A DNA stretch of 64,000 bases from Cephalotus follicularis (GCA_001972305.1 BDDD01000266.1:146928-210927), one strand, 5' to 3'; shown: positions 10,424 through 21,958, counted from the first letter of the stretch. Notes: a model not told the origin generated them from the sequence alone. Numbers and translations are program-made.

Positions 10424-11178
10424 TGTAACGCCCGAAAATTCAATTTCATGTATTATTGTAATCCTCGATGTAACCTTTACCTTGAATTAATAAAAGGCAA
10501 ATTTCCTGGTTGATATCTTGAATTTAAGTTAACTTAGAGCATTTGGAAGTGTGATTCTAAGTATAATTGTAGGGATTTTTGGCCTGGACCGCCGACTGGT
10601 GAGTTATACCAGCCGACTGTTGGACTAAAGGGAGAGGCAGTCGACTGGCGTGAGGAACGGAGATATATTTATTGTGAAAATTTCATATCATGCTGCATCA
10701 CTATGCATTCATTCATGATACGCATTACCTTGACCTTAAACTGTATTCATAAAGTTTTCTACTTAGCCGAGTGAGGACAAAGGCTAACCCCTACTGTAAC
10801 AGATTGATGGAGTGGCTTGTCAGATGCAGCATGCTTGGAGACTTAAAGAGAAGACTTTGTAGTTTCTCTTATTTTATGTACTGGATTATGGAACAATGAT
10901 TATGTAATTTGGATTTTTGTAACTTGGGTTATTTTGTTATCTCGTACTGTATTATTTCACGCTCCGTTTTGGGCGATCGACTTGGTGTTTGGGTTTTTAT
11001 AAACTTGTTGGGCATCACGTAGTATGGGATGCGTGATGCATGTTTAAATTGCTCATTTATGTTATTGCTTCCGCTATCGAAGATTTTTATTTATCCGTAA
11101 ATTGGCATGAGCTGGATTATTTTATGTTGATTGGCTTACCACTTTATATGTCTTAATTTGGAAAATGGGGGCGTGACA
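10424..11178 (+). repeat. G1 3' LTR with 1.79-kb internal deletion (755 bp)
   Basis: The first 235 bp match the start of the 5' LTR up to GTGAGGAAC; the sequence then jumps to the copy of 6365 (GGAGATATATTTATTG). Relative to the 5' LTR, bases 4577-6364 are missing, with a shared AC at the joint. The loss removes the last copies of array A and all of array B. The TTAGCC/GGCTAA hairpin is retained, and the end is GGGGGCGTGACA. Confidence 0.9.
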
Positions 11179-11183
11179 ATTAT

Positions 11184-12346
11184 AGTACACGGTAAGTGTT
11201 GTCAGGATAAAGTATCGTATGTATCAGAAACATACTTAATTATGGAAATTAATCAAGGGATTAATTTACACACTTGGGATATGATAGTCATAAGTTCATG
11301 GTCTTAAATGCAGTCGAGGACTATTCATGATAAGTTTACATAAGAGCAAGGCGTCTTAATAACACACCATCGTTACCGATTAATTCTGGACTTTCGGGTC
11401 CCGCCCACGAGTATATGTATTAGATACATATATCGTATTGTTTTATAACGTGTGATGGCACAAGTTATATTTTGGTGTATTAGTGATGTTATGTGACTAA
11501 TTAGTTGACATAATATTATAATATGTTTTTGGTGTTAATTAATAATTGGATTATTAATTCTCTTATGAAGTAATAAATAATAATTGGATTATTATTTATC
11601 TCTCTCATTATTGACTGCTGCATGTGATCAACGTGTTGGTTGTTAGACAACCAATATGATTAGCAGTCAAAATAAATATAACACGTTAAACATATGTCCT
11701 CTCTTATCCATTCCATATGTCATGATGACAAAGTGGAAAAGGGATTTGCATTCAAATGGAATCAAATCCTGATAACACGTTTGGCTGTTATTATCATCCT
11801 ATTATTGGGGAAGAAACTCTGGGGATAAGGAGAAGGAAGTTTAAAACGTGCGAGGAGAGGCTGGGTTGTTATGAGGAGAACCTGGACACTTTTTACAGAG
11901 AGAGTGAGTCTAGTGTTTTTGCTTCTTAGAGAACAAAAACAGAGAAAAGAGAAAATATACCAAAACACATCACAGCTTTATTTTGATAGGTGGTGTACTG
12001 CTTTCATTGAGAATTACATTTCTAATATTGATCCTAGTCTAGGATTGGAAACATAGGTTTTGAATTGTTTGTTATTCCGCTGCTGTTTGTTCCTGAGTGA
12101 AAGCTTGAAGTCTCAGAACGAATACTTGAAGGAAGGAGTTGGTTGTTTGGTATAAACTCTATCCTTCTATGTATGTTTCTATTGTTTATATGGGTTGTTG
12201 ATTAGCGATCGTAGGTTGTTTGTATTCTTTTATAGTGTTAGATTATGGGGTGTTCATTGTTTTTTAGCCACATTGATGAAAATGAAAGTTGAGCTGCCTG
12301 TCTACCTAATACCTAAAATGACTATAAACAAAGTTTTATTCTTACA
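11184..12346 (+). repeat. C1 5' LTR, part 2
   Basis: The LTR resumes after G1, with TSD ATTAT at 11179-11183, and matches 35491-36656. It ends TTTTATTCTTACA. Landmarks shared with the 3' LTR are the CACACCATCGTTACCGATTA block, the tract rich in TAATAATTGGATTATTA, and a purine-rich tract GAGAGAGTGAGTCT near 11898. The latter is part of the likely transcript leader. Confidence 0.88.
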
Positions 12347-12347
12347 T

Positions 12348-12359
12348 TTGGTATTAGAG
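12348..12359 (+). other. C1 primer-binding site
   Basis: TGGTATTAGAGC lies one base after the LTR end. It is the initiator-Met type with one C/T difference from the common TGGTATCAGAGC. Confidence 0.78.
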
Positions 12360-12439
12360 CGAGGTTAATCAACCCCAGTTAAACACTGTTTTTGGTTTTT
12401 GGTCGCTATTTTGGATTATTTTGGACCTCTGGTCGTGTC

Positions 12440-12815
12440 CTGTACTGTCTAACAGTCGGCTGTTTCGGGTAAAGCGTCGATTATTTGAGATTAAGCATTG
12501 ACGGTTTGGCATTTGTCTTGCGCTAACCACTGGCGATAACCTCAAGCAATGACGCTTAAGGATGCAGGGAATGCCGCTTATTTATTTGGGGGATGGCGCT
12601 TTATCTAAAGCGAAGTGCATTTATGCAAAGCGTCAACAGTGGCGTCGACGCTTATCCAATAAATGCCAACACTTATGATAAAGCGTCGCCGCTGGAATCG
12701 AGACACCTGTGAATGAAGCTTCACTTAAAGCGCGGAAGGTTACGGCAAAGCATCGACGCTTAGCCAGTAACCTCCGACAGTTAAGGTAGAGCGTCGCCAC
12801 TTTCAACGTGACAAG
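12440..12815. repeat. TCGA-centred motif cluster in the C1 leader
   Basis: One AACAGTCGGCTGTT unit at about 12450-12465 is of the S1/G1 type. It is followed by more than ten degenerate copies of AAGCGTCGACGCTT, including GGCGTCGACGCTTA near 12632, AAGCGTCGCCGCTGG and AAGCATCGACGCTTAG. The presence of both motif types in one copia leader links the two classes. Confidence 0.75.
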
Positions 12816-13579
12816 TACGTATTTTTAGAATCTTGGTATGTAATCCCAGTGGTACTGCATTTTCATTGATCTAGTGGGAGTTATACCGAGAAATGCCATA
12901 TTTGATTCAATTAGTCATCAAAAATTAAAAATGTCAATTTCTTTTATTCAAAATTATATTAGATATATTTTTAGATGTGATATGCATGATGGTAAGGCTA
13001 TGGGACATGACCTAGATTTCTCTTTCTTTTGTGGATGTTTAATCTGCTTTATTATTTTATGGGGTTTGTAATTTGGTGGCTTGCGAGCACCTTAATTTCT
13101 ATTTTTTGATTCCTCTCTAGAATAGATTCTTTTCTTTAAAATTTAAATGTAAATTTTATTATAAAGTTTTGTAAGCAAAAGGAGGAGAGTCGATGGAGAG
13201 GAAGATAAAGAAACTTGCAAGACCAAGATGAAGGCCATGGATGCATGGTATTCTTTGTAATAAAGTAGAATTAAATAGTTCACCTAGGGGACCTGGTGAT
13301 CACATTGGCTTGTGTGAATCACTATATAATTGTCCCTAGCCTAACCATGTTTTATGTTGTACTTCAGATGCATGTGTTGGACAATTGATCCAATAATGTC
13401 ATTGCATGTAAGCCGTAATTAATTGGATTTGGCTAAGATAACCAATGAATTAATTAATGGATCGTCTTAATTAAAATGTGAGACCTAAAATCCCTCCAAG
13501 GATGAAATAATAAGTCTTAATGCCAGGGACACTAAGAGTGACCCGACGTGGTCTTCCATAGTTCTCGTTGAGTGGCATT

Positions 13580-13935
13580 GATAGGTTATGGGTGGTTAGC
13601 TAAAGCTAAGGTCTACGATCTATTTAGTGTCATGTCAACGTCAGTATTAGATACTGCAAGGAAATCACAATGTTTTGCACTTGGACACGTAAATGTGTGG
13701 GTTTCAAAACATGTGCATTACTTTGAGGATTATAGGTGTAGACTTTTACTGGCTCTAATGGTTTGTCATGCTAAAGCTGAGATCAAATTGAGCTGGTAGG
13801 CCGAAGCTATGATTGGATCTTACACGAGCGTGAGTGGGATTAGATCCTGAGCTGTGTAAATTGGCAGGTGAGCCTACCTATCATGGGTGTTGTGGTTTGT
13901 CAGGCTAAAGCTAATGCCATAATATGCTGAGGTAG
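13580..13935 (+). repeat. Repeated GCTAAAGCT units in the C1 leader
   Basis: Four units: GGTTAGCTAAAGCTAAGG near 13594, TGTCATGCTAAAGCTGAG near 13766, TAGGCCGAAGCTATG near 13796 and TGTCAGGCTAAAGCTAATG near 13897. Two of them can form short stems with G-U pairs around the repeated core. The layout resembles the four hairpins of the C2 leader, but the pairing is weaker and one unit does not fold well. Confidence 0.5.
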
Positions 13936-14129
13936 ATTCCAATCCCCAATAGGAGATTAGATCTCCTGAAGTCCACATGGAGGTGTGGGATATGATTAGA
14001 ATAGTGGGGGGGGAACCATAAGCACTAAAGACCAAGTGTTACGGTAGTAACATGGAAAATGGAAAATTGGAATATTTGCTAATAATCTCTATGGTTTGCT
14101 ATAGGTTATATATACTTTGCTAGAAACTG

Positions 14130-14885
14130 TCTGTCAACGTCGCTATTGCAAGAGTCTTAGAGAATAATAAGTTGGATGGGCCAAATTTCCTTGATTGGTA
14201 GCACAACTTGTGCTTGGTTCTGACATCAATGAAATTGTCTCATGTGATGACGGAATCGGCCTCGATAGTAGGTGACGATCCATCTTTGGACAATCAGGTT
14301 GTTGTTGCAAAGTGGCTTGATGATGACGAGCAGGCTCGATGCCTCTCTATAGCTGGCATGGTGCCGGAGCTACAGTGACAGCACGAGCATATGGAGAGCC
14401 TTAGTGCTATACTTCTCCGTCTTAGGGAGTTGTATGGCGTGCAGTCTATGACTGCTAGGTTCAACCTCTCTCGTCAGCTTTTTAGTACAAAGATGGTGGA
14501 GGGAACTTCGGTCCACGAGCATGGACTGAAGATGATAGATCTTATTGAGCAGTTGGCTCAATTAGATTTGACTATGGATAACAGTTTCTATATAGATCTC
14601 GTTTCGTCATCCCTCCCTTGGTCGTTTTCACAGTTTATGTTGAACTTCCACATGAATAAGTTCGATTGTTCTTTGCCTGAGCTAGTGGCTATGCTCAGAA
14701 CTGCGGAGGCGGATCTTGACATTTCTCAGTCAAAATCTACCGTGATGTTTCTTCCTTCTTCAAAGACTGGTCAGCAGGAGGGCAGGTATAAAATGAAAGG
14801 CAAGGCCAAGAAGAAGAAGAAAAACATGAAGGAAGAAAATCCACTTGGAGTGGTTGGGGGAACAATCAAGGAGAAGCTCAAATAG
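14130..14885 (+). pseudogene. C1 gag with two internal stops
   Basis: The copia Gag frame begins around VAIARVLENNKLDGPNF with no clear ATG. TAG at 14199-14201 and TGA at 14376-14378 interrupt it; all three pieces are in the same frame. From 14391 it runs through the UBN2-type Gag region (LRELYGVQSMTARF, KMVEGTSVHEHGLKMI, FMLNFHMNKFD) to a Lys-rich tail (KAKKKKKNMKEE), stopping at 14885. C2 Gag has the same motifs (LRELYGENIRSTRF, MVEGSSINDDVLKII), so the two are relatives. Gag would form the particle; this copy cannot be translated whole. Confidence 0.85.
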
Positions 14886-14888
14886 CTA

Positions 14889-15080
14889 ATGGAGGAAAAA
14901 GCTTGTTTCCATTCTGGGAAACAAGGACATTGGAAAAGGGACTGCAAAGAGTTTCTTGCTTCCATTGCTGGTGCCTCTGGTTCAGGTATTTACATGATTG
15001 AGCTTCATGTAGCTTCTAATATTACTTATAGTTGGGTGTTAGACACTGGTTGTGGTACTAATATTTACAATTCTTGGTAG
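14889..15080 (+). pseudogene. C1 zinc knuckle and protease start
   Basis: A short frame, separated from gag by a TAG, encodes CFHSGKQGHWKRDC, a CCHC knuckle whose second Cys is Ser. The protease start SWVLDTGCGTNI follows, with the catalytic D-T-G intact. A TAG ends it at 15078-15080. Downstream (to about 15190) the protease continues with ARHLRAEE and DLRLGDRSRI in broken form. Loss of a zinc ligand and the stops make it non-functional. Confidence 0.82.
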
Positions 15081-15193
15081 GGTCTAAGAAGCGCAAGGCA
15101 CCTTAGAGCTGAAGAAGCAGTGGACCTACGACTGGGTGATAGATCAAGAATCATTACTAGATTTGTAGGTGTTTTCGATTTGCATTTACCTAG

Positions 15194-15857
15194 TTGTTTT
15201 GTAATCAGTTTGAATCCTCTGTTGAGAACTTAATATGGAACAGGGTTTGTCTTTCGTACCTTTATAAATTGGGGTTGGAGCTTAACTTTAATGCTTATGG
15301 TTGTTCTCTTTTGTCTAGTGATAAAATTATTATATGTGAGGGCCACATTGATAATGGGATTTATGTTTTAAATACTGATCACAATATGGCATTGTCAATC
15401 GAGCAAGGAACTAAAAGACAAATGAGAGAATATTGAATCCTATACTTGGCACTACATATTGAGTCATCCTAGTGAGGCAAGGATGTCAAAGTTGGTTAAG
15501 GATGGTCTTTTGGACATCCAGAACTTAGAGTATTTTCCAACATGTGAATCTTGGCTTCTTGGAAAAATGATCAAATCTCCCTTCTCTGGTCAAGGAGAGA
15601 GGGCGGTGGATTTACTGGGTTTAATCCACACCAACGTTTGTGGACCTATGTCGGTCAGTGCACGAGGAGGATATCTTTACTTCGTTACTTTTACCGATGA
15701 TTTTTCACTCTATGGGTTTGTGTTTATGATGAGACACAAATTGGATTCCTATGAGAGCTTCAAGGAATTTAGAAATGAAGTAGAAAAGCAAACAGGGAAG
15801 CTCATTCAAACACTTCGATTAGATCGAGGGTGTGAATGTCTGTCTACTGAATTCTAG
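15194..15857 (+). pseudogene. C1 pre-integrase domain and integrase, first half
   Basis: The span 15194-15436 carries the region between protease and integrase (YLYKLGLELNF, GIYVLNTDHNM). After a shift, 15459-15857 has LSHPSEARMSKLVKDGLL (the GAG pre-integrase segment) and the integrase core start: LLGLIHTNVCGPM, where the first catalytic Asp (HTDVCGP in C2) is Asn, then FVTFTDDFSLYG and LRLDRGCECLSTEF with the second Asp. TAG at 15855-15857 stops it. The D to N change alone would inactivate strand transfer. Confidence 0.85.
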
Positions 15858-16208
15858 GATTATCTTAGAGATAATGGTATTCTCTCACAGTGGACACCTC
15901 CAAGAACACCGCAGCATAGTGGTGTGTTCGTACGGAGGAAACATACCGCAATGAATATGGTCTGGTCCATGATGTCTTTTGCAGAACTCCCTTCCTCATG
16001 TTGGGGTCATGCACTGGAAACAACTGCATATGTCCTTGACCAGATTCCTTCGAAATCTGTTCCATCCACTCCATACTAGGTATGGACAGGGAGGAAACCC
16101 AGCCTAAAACATTTGAGAGTTTGGCGTTGTCCAGCTTACGAAGCTTGGAGCGTAGTAAGCTGGAGGCACGATCAGGTTGGTGCCGGTTTGAGTGGTATCC
16201 CAAAGAAA
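15858..16208 (+). pseudogene. C1 integrase, second half
   Basis: The same frame continues past the TAG: DYLRDNGILSQWTPP, then TPQHSGVFVRRK where relatives have TPQHNGVSERR, so the catalytic Glu is lost. It then reads SMMSFAELPSSCWGHAL and a TAG at about 16077 inside PYEVW, followed by WTGRKPSLKHLRVWRCPAY. Near 16200 the reading frame shifts into the next segment. Confidence 0.82.
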
Positions 16209-16850
16209 CAATGAGATATTATTTCTACCATCCCAGCAAACAAAAGGTATTTGTTTCGCGTACTGAAGTTTTTTCTGGAGAAGGAGTGCCTACTCGCAGA
16301 AGCAGTGGGTGCAAAGGGGAACTCGAGGACTTACCATTGGGAGAAACACCACAGAACGGAAAGGAATTAGAGGTTGGCACCTCTACAGACACAGCTGGAA
16401 TTAGATTCCAGCATGAGACTAGATCTCATACAGGCAGTACTTCAGTAAGGAGATCTGGCAAGATTCCAACAGCGCCAGAGAGATATGGTTCTGTCGTTGA
16501 AGGCATTGATGAACCCAACATCATCGAGGATGATAAGTCTACCAGCTATCAGGAAGCAGCGTATATAGCAACCTTAGATGTTGCAAGAGATGGTGTTTGG
16601 ATGCGTAAGTTCATAGCGGAACTAAGAGTGGTTCCAACCATTAGTTGTCCTGGAGTGCTCTACCGTGACAATAATGGGGTTGTTGCACAAGCCAAGGAGC
16701 CCAAGTCTCACCAATAGTTCAGACATATCTTGCGGTGTTATCATTGATCCAAGAGATCTTTGACAGAGGAGACATTGTTTTAGAGAGGGTTGCCTCAGAG
16801 GCAAATTTAGCAGACCAACTCACTAAAGCTCTTGGTAGTGGAACGTCATA
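16209..16850 (+). pseudogene. C1 integrase tail joined directly to the RNase H tail; RT missing
   Basis: The frame (its ATG at 16082 lies in an overlapping frame) carries WYPKETMRYYFYHPSKQKVF and RRSGKIPTAPERYG, the end of integrase, then DDKSTSYQEA. In relatives the RT follows this point. Here the next residues are AYIATLDVARDGVWMRKFI, the late RNase H segment. RT and most of RNase H (roughly 1.3 kb) are therefore deleted, with the joint in GAAGCA near 16551-16558, a hexamer likely present at both ends before loss. RNase H then reads DNNGVVAQAKEPKSHQ, a TAG at 16715, and HILRCYH before another shift. Confidence 0.87.
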
Positions 16851-16907
16851 GTAGTATGATGGACTTGCACTACAGGGCTTCGTGGCTTGAAGGGCAAAGT
16901 GAGAGAT

Positions 16908-17099
16908 TGTTAGAGAGAGTATGACCCATCAAGCCACTAGGTGACTGGATGTATTTATACTCTTCTCAAATATACAGTCTTGTTCTATTCATGTTACATT
17001 GTGCAAATTGTATTTTATTATTGGCATAACCGTATATGTTTTATCACATAATTGAAGCATGACAGTGCTTACATATATGGTGCCCTGTGACATCAAAGG
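16908..17099 (+). repeat. C1 3' LTR, part 1
   Basis: It starts TGTTAGAGAGAGTATGACCC after a GAGAGAT purine tract and matches 3459-3649 of the 5' LTR. It is cut at 17099 by S2. The last five bases, AAAGG (17095-17099), are the left TSD of S2. The right copy is AAGGG (34783-34787), and the uninterrupted 5' LTR reads AAGGG, so the left copy carries one later substitution. Confidence 0.88.
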
Positions 17100-19631
17100 T
17101 GACACACCCCGTTCCCGACCACCGCCGCCAGGGGAAGGCCATGCCAGGAGGAAGGATCCTCCACCCAGATCCCTAACCTCAGCCATCAAACACCAACACT
17201 AAAAGCTTAACACTCCAAGCCAAGATAGCTGGCATGAAAACGCACTGCAGAGGAGAACCAATCTCTCCAAACTACCACACACTCAAGGCATTAAACAAAC
17301 AACGCCCGAGCATAGAAAACGACAGCGTATCACTAACCTTAAGCCTGGGATCATCTCTAAGGCCCAGGGATAAACGCCTTGCAGAGGACGACCATCCTAG
17401 GTCCTCCAGCGTTCAACTTACACTAAGGAGATAGCACCTCACAACACCTGAGCACACAAAAGATCCACCGGGGCTCACACTTCTCAAGGAACTTTACAGG
17501 TCAGAGGTCAGGAGGTCGGGCAAAACTAAGGAAAACCTTAACTCTTACTTAACGTCTACGAACTTTGCCCGAGGACAACAGCTGGGGATGCCACAAGACT
17601 TCAACTCTCAGGTTAAACTAACCTGAGCTGAAAGGTCAACCTAGGGTCTGCCTAATTTAAGAACCTCACTATCCCTTCCCCGGCATCTCAGCAGAGGTGC
17701 CGTTAGCTCCCTAAGGGCCCGAGAAGGATCTCCTAAGGATCCACCTAAGGCCTGGGCTGAGGAGACCTACTCCTCTGCCCAAAGTAAGAGGACTCAAAAA
17801 CACGCCCCTCATCTCCGCATCCTAAACACTTAGCGAAAAACAACAAACATCCATCAAAGGAAGATCTCATAACATAAAAGCATATAAAGCATCAAGTGAT
17901 TCATACACGATCCTCTGGAAAAATGCCTAGGACTCTCATCTTCCAATGTTCATATACAAAGATAACAAGAAGAGGTTACAGATCTTAACATCATAAAAAT
18001 CTATACAAAAACCCCCAAGAATGCCCCATAATGCATGAAGGTTGCGCATGGCCGAGGAGCCATCCTAAGGTGCTTGTGTTAGACGTCTACCTCAGCAACA
18101 GGTTTCTCTTTGTGGATCTTAAGAACTCTGTTACCCTTCTTCCTCTACATACAAAGCTAAGAGGGAATTAGTCCAATTGACTAGTAAGTAAGATCAAGGA
18201 AATTCCCGAGCAACCCACCACCACTGGGTGCTACGAACAAGGTAACGTGCCATGACCCAACTGGGCTGAGGACACTACATATCCACTATTCAACAAAGAA
18301 AAGGCAGGGGTGAACATATACAAGAATATTAACAACAAGATAAAGTCCGATGAGGCGTTCGAGGTACCAAACTCAATGACTGACCTCAAGGAAAGATATT
18401 ATGAACAAGTTATAACAAATATGCCAAGGATCCGAGGATCAACAAAATGATTAGACTCTAAGGATCAACAAATATCAAGAGGACTACTGGTACTGTATCA
18501 ATCACATCCACATACTCACACATTTCCATAGTCGGAATCACCTCGGCAACACAAGTACCAGCTCTGCTGAAATCCATCAACGTGGTCATGGGCTGCATGA
18601 CTGTACACATCCCTCATATACGCATATAGATACCCACTTCCAGAGCACCGTATGAACATCAATGGAAGGGCTACGTGAGCACACCTTCCTCGGCAATCAC
18701 ACGTTGGTGCACCTCACTACATGAACATCGATCGAAGGGCTACACAAGCACTCCCTCGTCGACAATCACGAGTTCAGTACTACACCATATGAACATCAAT
18801 CAAGGAGCTACCTCATCGGCAATCATATAGCACTAATATCGTCCAAGGGGTCTGTGAATCACCGCTCACCTCCATCCTTGTCGAATTGACAAAGGAGAAC
18901 TTCGACTCGGAGGTAAGTGTATCACCACTTAAACCATCTTGGGCCGGCAATCTCATGTCGGAGGACTCCATCATGGCCTAATCAAAGAAAGTAGTAGATC
19001 CTCGGCTGCCCTCACACATCATTCCGTCATAGAGAAATGAAATGAGCATATCCGGGTATTGAACCTAGGCACAGTCACACCCAACAGTTCATCATAGACA
19101 ATGGCACTACTGAATGGAATTGGGATCAAACGCCCACTTCTCTGTCCGCCATAATAAGTCTCATACATATCCAAGTACCAGTAACAAGTATCCAAGGAAA
19201 ACAACACATGATATCAAGAAAGCACGAAATACATGGCATTTAAGGGAAAACAACAATTAACCCAACATTGAGTCCTTTGCTCGGAAAACAGTATTTCAAT
19301 CATGCTATAAACAACAAGACCACAGGAAAAGAAATCCTTGTCAAGTATAATATCATGAGGAGGCATATTCAAAAATAGACTCGTAGTATCAATTGATAGA
19401 AAAGAAAGATATTCCACTCACTAGTATCTGCAGTCTTCTACTAGCTTCCTTATTGTGCGGACTCCGGGTCGGGATCTTCCTCTACAAGATCAACACACAC
19501 AGCTTAGCCATAACTATCGAACAACGTTCGAGGAGCATGCATGAACCACACACATGCACAAGAACTACAACTAAGCTCCTCCTCAGCCTCACAAGTCGTT
19601 ACTCTACCGTCGAAGCTTCGTAGCAACACCA

Positions 19632-21958
19632 TGTAACACCCCGCGCCCGCAGGGCTGACACGTGGCATTATTCTCAATCCAATACACAAAACAATGGTCG
19701 GGACTAGCAATATAAAAATGCGGAAAACTTTAAAACTTTGCAATACATATCGGTTGCGGAAGACACAATACAAATCCATCCATACAATACAAATCCTTTA
19801 CAATACTAGTCTTTTCAATACATCATCAATCCTTCAAAACAACATTACAATGCAATACATTTCCATCTTTCACTACAATACCTCTATCAGCTTCGCGGTA
19901 CCAAAGAAGTCGTGCAGTCAACGGGTCTTCAGTCCTTCTGTCCATTGCTACCAGCTGCCCTGCCTATGCCGCACACAAAGGTACAACACAGCCCCACCCC
20001 GAAGGATGGGGTTAGCCACACTGGCTAAGCAGAAACCCCATGCAGCATGTATGCATGTACAATGTGCAATATCGGTGACAATCTATACGATAACAATGTG
20101 TGGTGTACAATATCAATGCATGCCTGGCAAATGTACATGTACAGTTGGCGATCAGACTACCCGTATGACAGTGGCCCATAACAAAGCATACGGATAGGAT
20201 CTATAACAATCAATCAATCAATAGCAGACATTCGATGGTGGTGTATAAAACACCCAATCAATAAATCAATATCCTATAGAGCATGCAACCGGTGTCTATA
20301 CAATGTCAATAAGTTAGAAATGATCAATCCCACGGAAGGTAGTCCTTCAAAAAGGGTGGGAGATCTATCTATGGTGTCAATACAACCGAGGGAGCTACTG
20401 ATACCGTTAGGGAGCTACGGCCCTCAAGGGAGCATCAATCGACAATCAATCGATACCGCTCATCAATGGGTCAATACAATACGATAAATGAAACGATCGA
20501 TGGAGTAGGTGGACATAGTCAACAACCTAACCTGCCGACACGAATCATAAGGTCTCTCTATAGGGCCCATAAAATACAATCAATCATTCAATCGAGTCAA
20601 TACAATATTGAGTAAAGTCAATGAGTGGTGGTGTCTAATGGAGAAATGGGAACGTGCGTCCATCGTACCGACTTAGACTCACAACAACACTCATGACTCA
20701 AGCAATCGATCAATGTATCAACACAACATCGAAGCAAGGCTAATAAGTGGTGGTGCCTAATGGAGGGATGGGAACGTGCATCCATTTTACCGACTTAGAC
20801 TCACAACAACACTCATGACTCAAGCAATCGATCAATCAGTACAATCGTTAAAACTATTTTCAAACACTTGGACACCTCAAGTGAGGCTCTAGCCAAGTGG
20901 CAATGTGAAAAGAAGTTGAAAACCAGCTTTAAAACAGTTAGGCATCGATGTCTTTAGTGAAAGACATTGACTCCTCTTTAAAACGGTGGAAAGACGCCGA
21001 TGTCTTTGAAAGACATCGATGTCTTTCCAGATTAGTGTAGAGATCTGGCCGAAGATGTCGATGTCCTTGGACAAAGGCATCGACGCTTTTCAATAAAAAT
21101 AGCCTGAGAATGCGCATCGATGTTCGGCATCGATGTATTTCGAGGGGAGAGACATCTCAAGGCAAAGACGTCGATGTCTTTGAAAGACATCGATGTCTTT
21201 GCTGTAGAATCAAGGATATAGCACTCAGATGAGAAAGACATCGACGTCTTTGGGCTAAGGGTCGATGTCTTTTCCGGGCAAAATATATTTTATGCAAAAA
21301 ATAGGGCCAATCTCAAGTCAAAATCCAATTTAAAGCCCTTCTTTGAAAACCAAAGTTTACAATCAATCATTTGAGGTTAGTAAGACTAGTTACAACCTTC
21401 CAAATTCAATTTCAATCCTTTAATCAACAATTAGGTCAAGGGTTTGCTATAAACCCTAAAAACCCCAATTCACTCAATTCAATCAGTCATTCAATCAATA
21501 CAATCAATCATTCAATCAATACAAGAGGCAGGAAATTCAAGTAAGAAGTCCTACCTATCACTGAAGCTTCAAAAGTTGAGCTTCCAATCACTCACACCGG
21601 TGCTATGCCGTTCAATCACCAATCCACTACTTGCAATCGCTGTCCTTGTCGATGGAGATGCAATCCGGGGCTGTAATGGTGGAAGATGAAGGCTGCTCAG
21701 CTAGAGAGAGAGGGAGAAGGATAGAGAGAGAAGGATGAATGGTGAGAATGAGAGAAATGACAAGGAATTGACTTAAATAGTCGATTCGGTCAACTCTCTG
21801 AAACTCAGCGCAAAATCCCGACTATACATGCATGTGATCAATACAATATCAATATGTATAAGGATACCTCAATTCAATACAGTTCAGTACGGTCCAATAC
21901 CGTACAATACGGTACGATGTATGCATGAACAGTACAAAAGGGAATTCGGGTCGTCATA
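19632..21958 (-). repeat. G2 3' LTR (2327 bp)
   Basis: The plus strand reads TGTAACACCCCGCGCCC at the left and GGGTCGTCATA at the right. The 5' LTR has GGGTCATCACA at the matching outer end, so the inner copy has drifted. It contains the perfect hairpin TTAGCCA (20012-20018) / TGGCTAA (20022-20028) with a 3-nt loop, many AATCAATC repeats, and the palindrome array at 20938-21275. A stretch of about 60 bp present in the 5' LTR near 29705-29765 is absent here. Confidence 0.92.
20938..21275. repeat. AAAGACATCGATGTCTTT palindrome array in the G2 3' LTR
   Basis: At least ten copies of a 14-20 bp palindrome centred on TCGA. GAAAGACATCGATGTCTTTC (21008-21027) is a perfect 20-bp palindrome and AAAGACATCGATGTCTTT (21183-21200) a perfect 18-bp one. 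Others are AAAGACATCGACGTCTTT, AAAGACGTCGATGTCTTT and shorter CGATGT forms. GACGTCGACGTC and GACATCGATGTC differ only by changes at the two outer CpG sites. Confidence 0.9.

Larger units (their letters stand above)
4342..11178 (+). mobile_element. G1: Tekay-like Ty3/gypsy chromovirus with unequal LTRs, TSD ATTAT
   Basis: A full-length but inactive element: 5' LTR 4342-6889, primer-binding site about 6893-6904, gag, pol with C-terminal chromodomain, polypurine tract, 3' LTR 10424-11178. The TSD ATTAT is at 4337-4341 and 11179-11183. The matching stretch of the other C1 LTR, near 35480-35510, reads straight through GGGATTATAGTACACGG, which is the empty site and confirms both boundaries. The 3' LTR is only 755 bp because of a large internal deletion. 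The lineage call rests on RT/RNase H/integrase similarity and the Del/Tekay-type chromodomain. Confidence 0.93.
12360..14129 (+). other. C1 long non-coding leader (about 1.8 kb)
   Basis: The long untranslated stretch before gag holds no convincing coding frame. It contains two notable parts: a dense set of GCGTCGACGC-type motifs (12440-12815), and a stretch at about 13580-13935 in which the motif GCTAAAGCT or a close variant recurs four times with different flanks. The rest is AT-rich sequence with no feature I recognise. The C2 leader has the same overall plan: a TCGA motif cluster first, then repeated structured units, then gag. Confidence 0.7.

Noticed and set aside
12874-13799. Small open frames (65-75 codons) in the C1 leader
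   Set aside because: No domain, not matched in the C2 leader, and typical of chance frames in AT-rich leader sequence.
19694-20197. 167-codon open frame in the G2 3' LTR
   Set aside because: Rich in Tyr, Asn and Thr from AATACAAT-type repeats. The equivalent region of the 5' LTR does not keep the frame.
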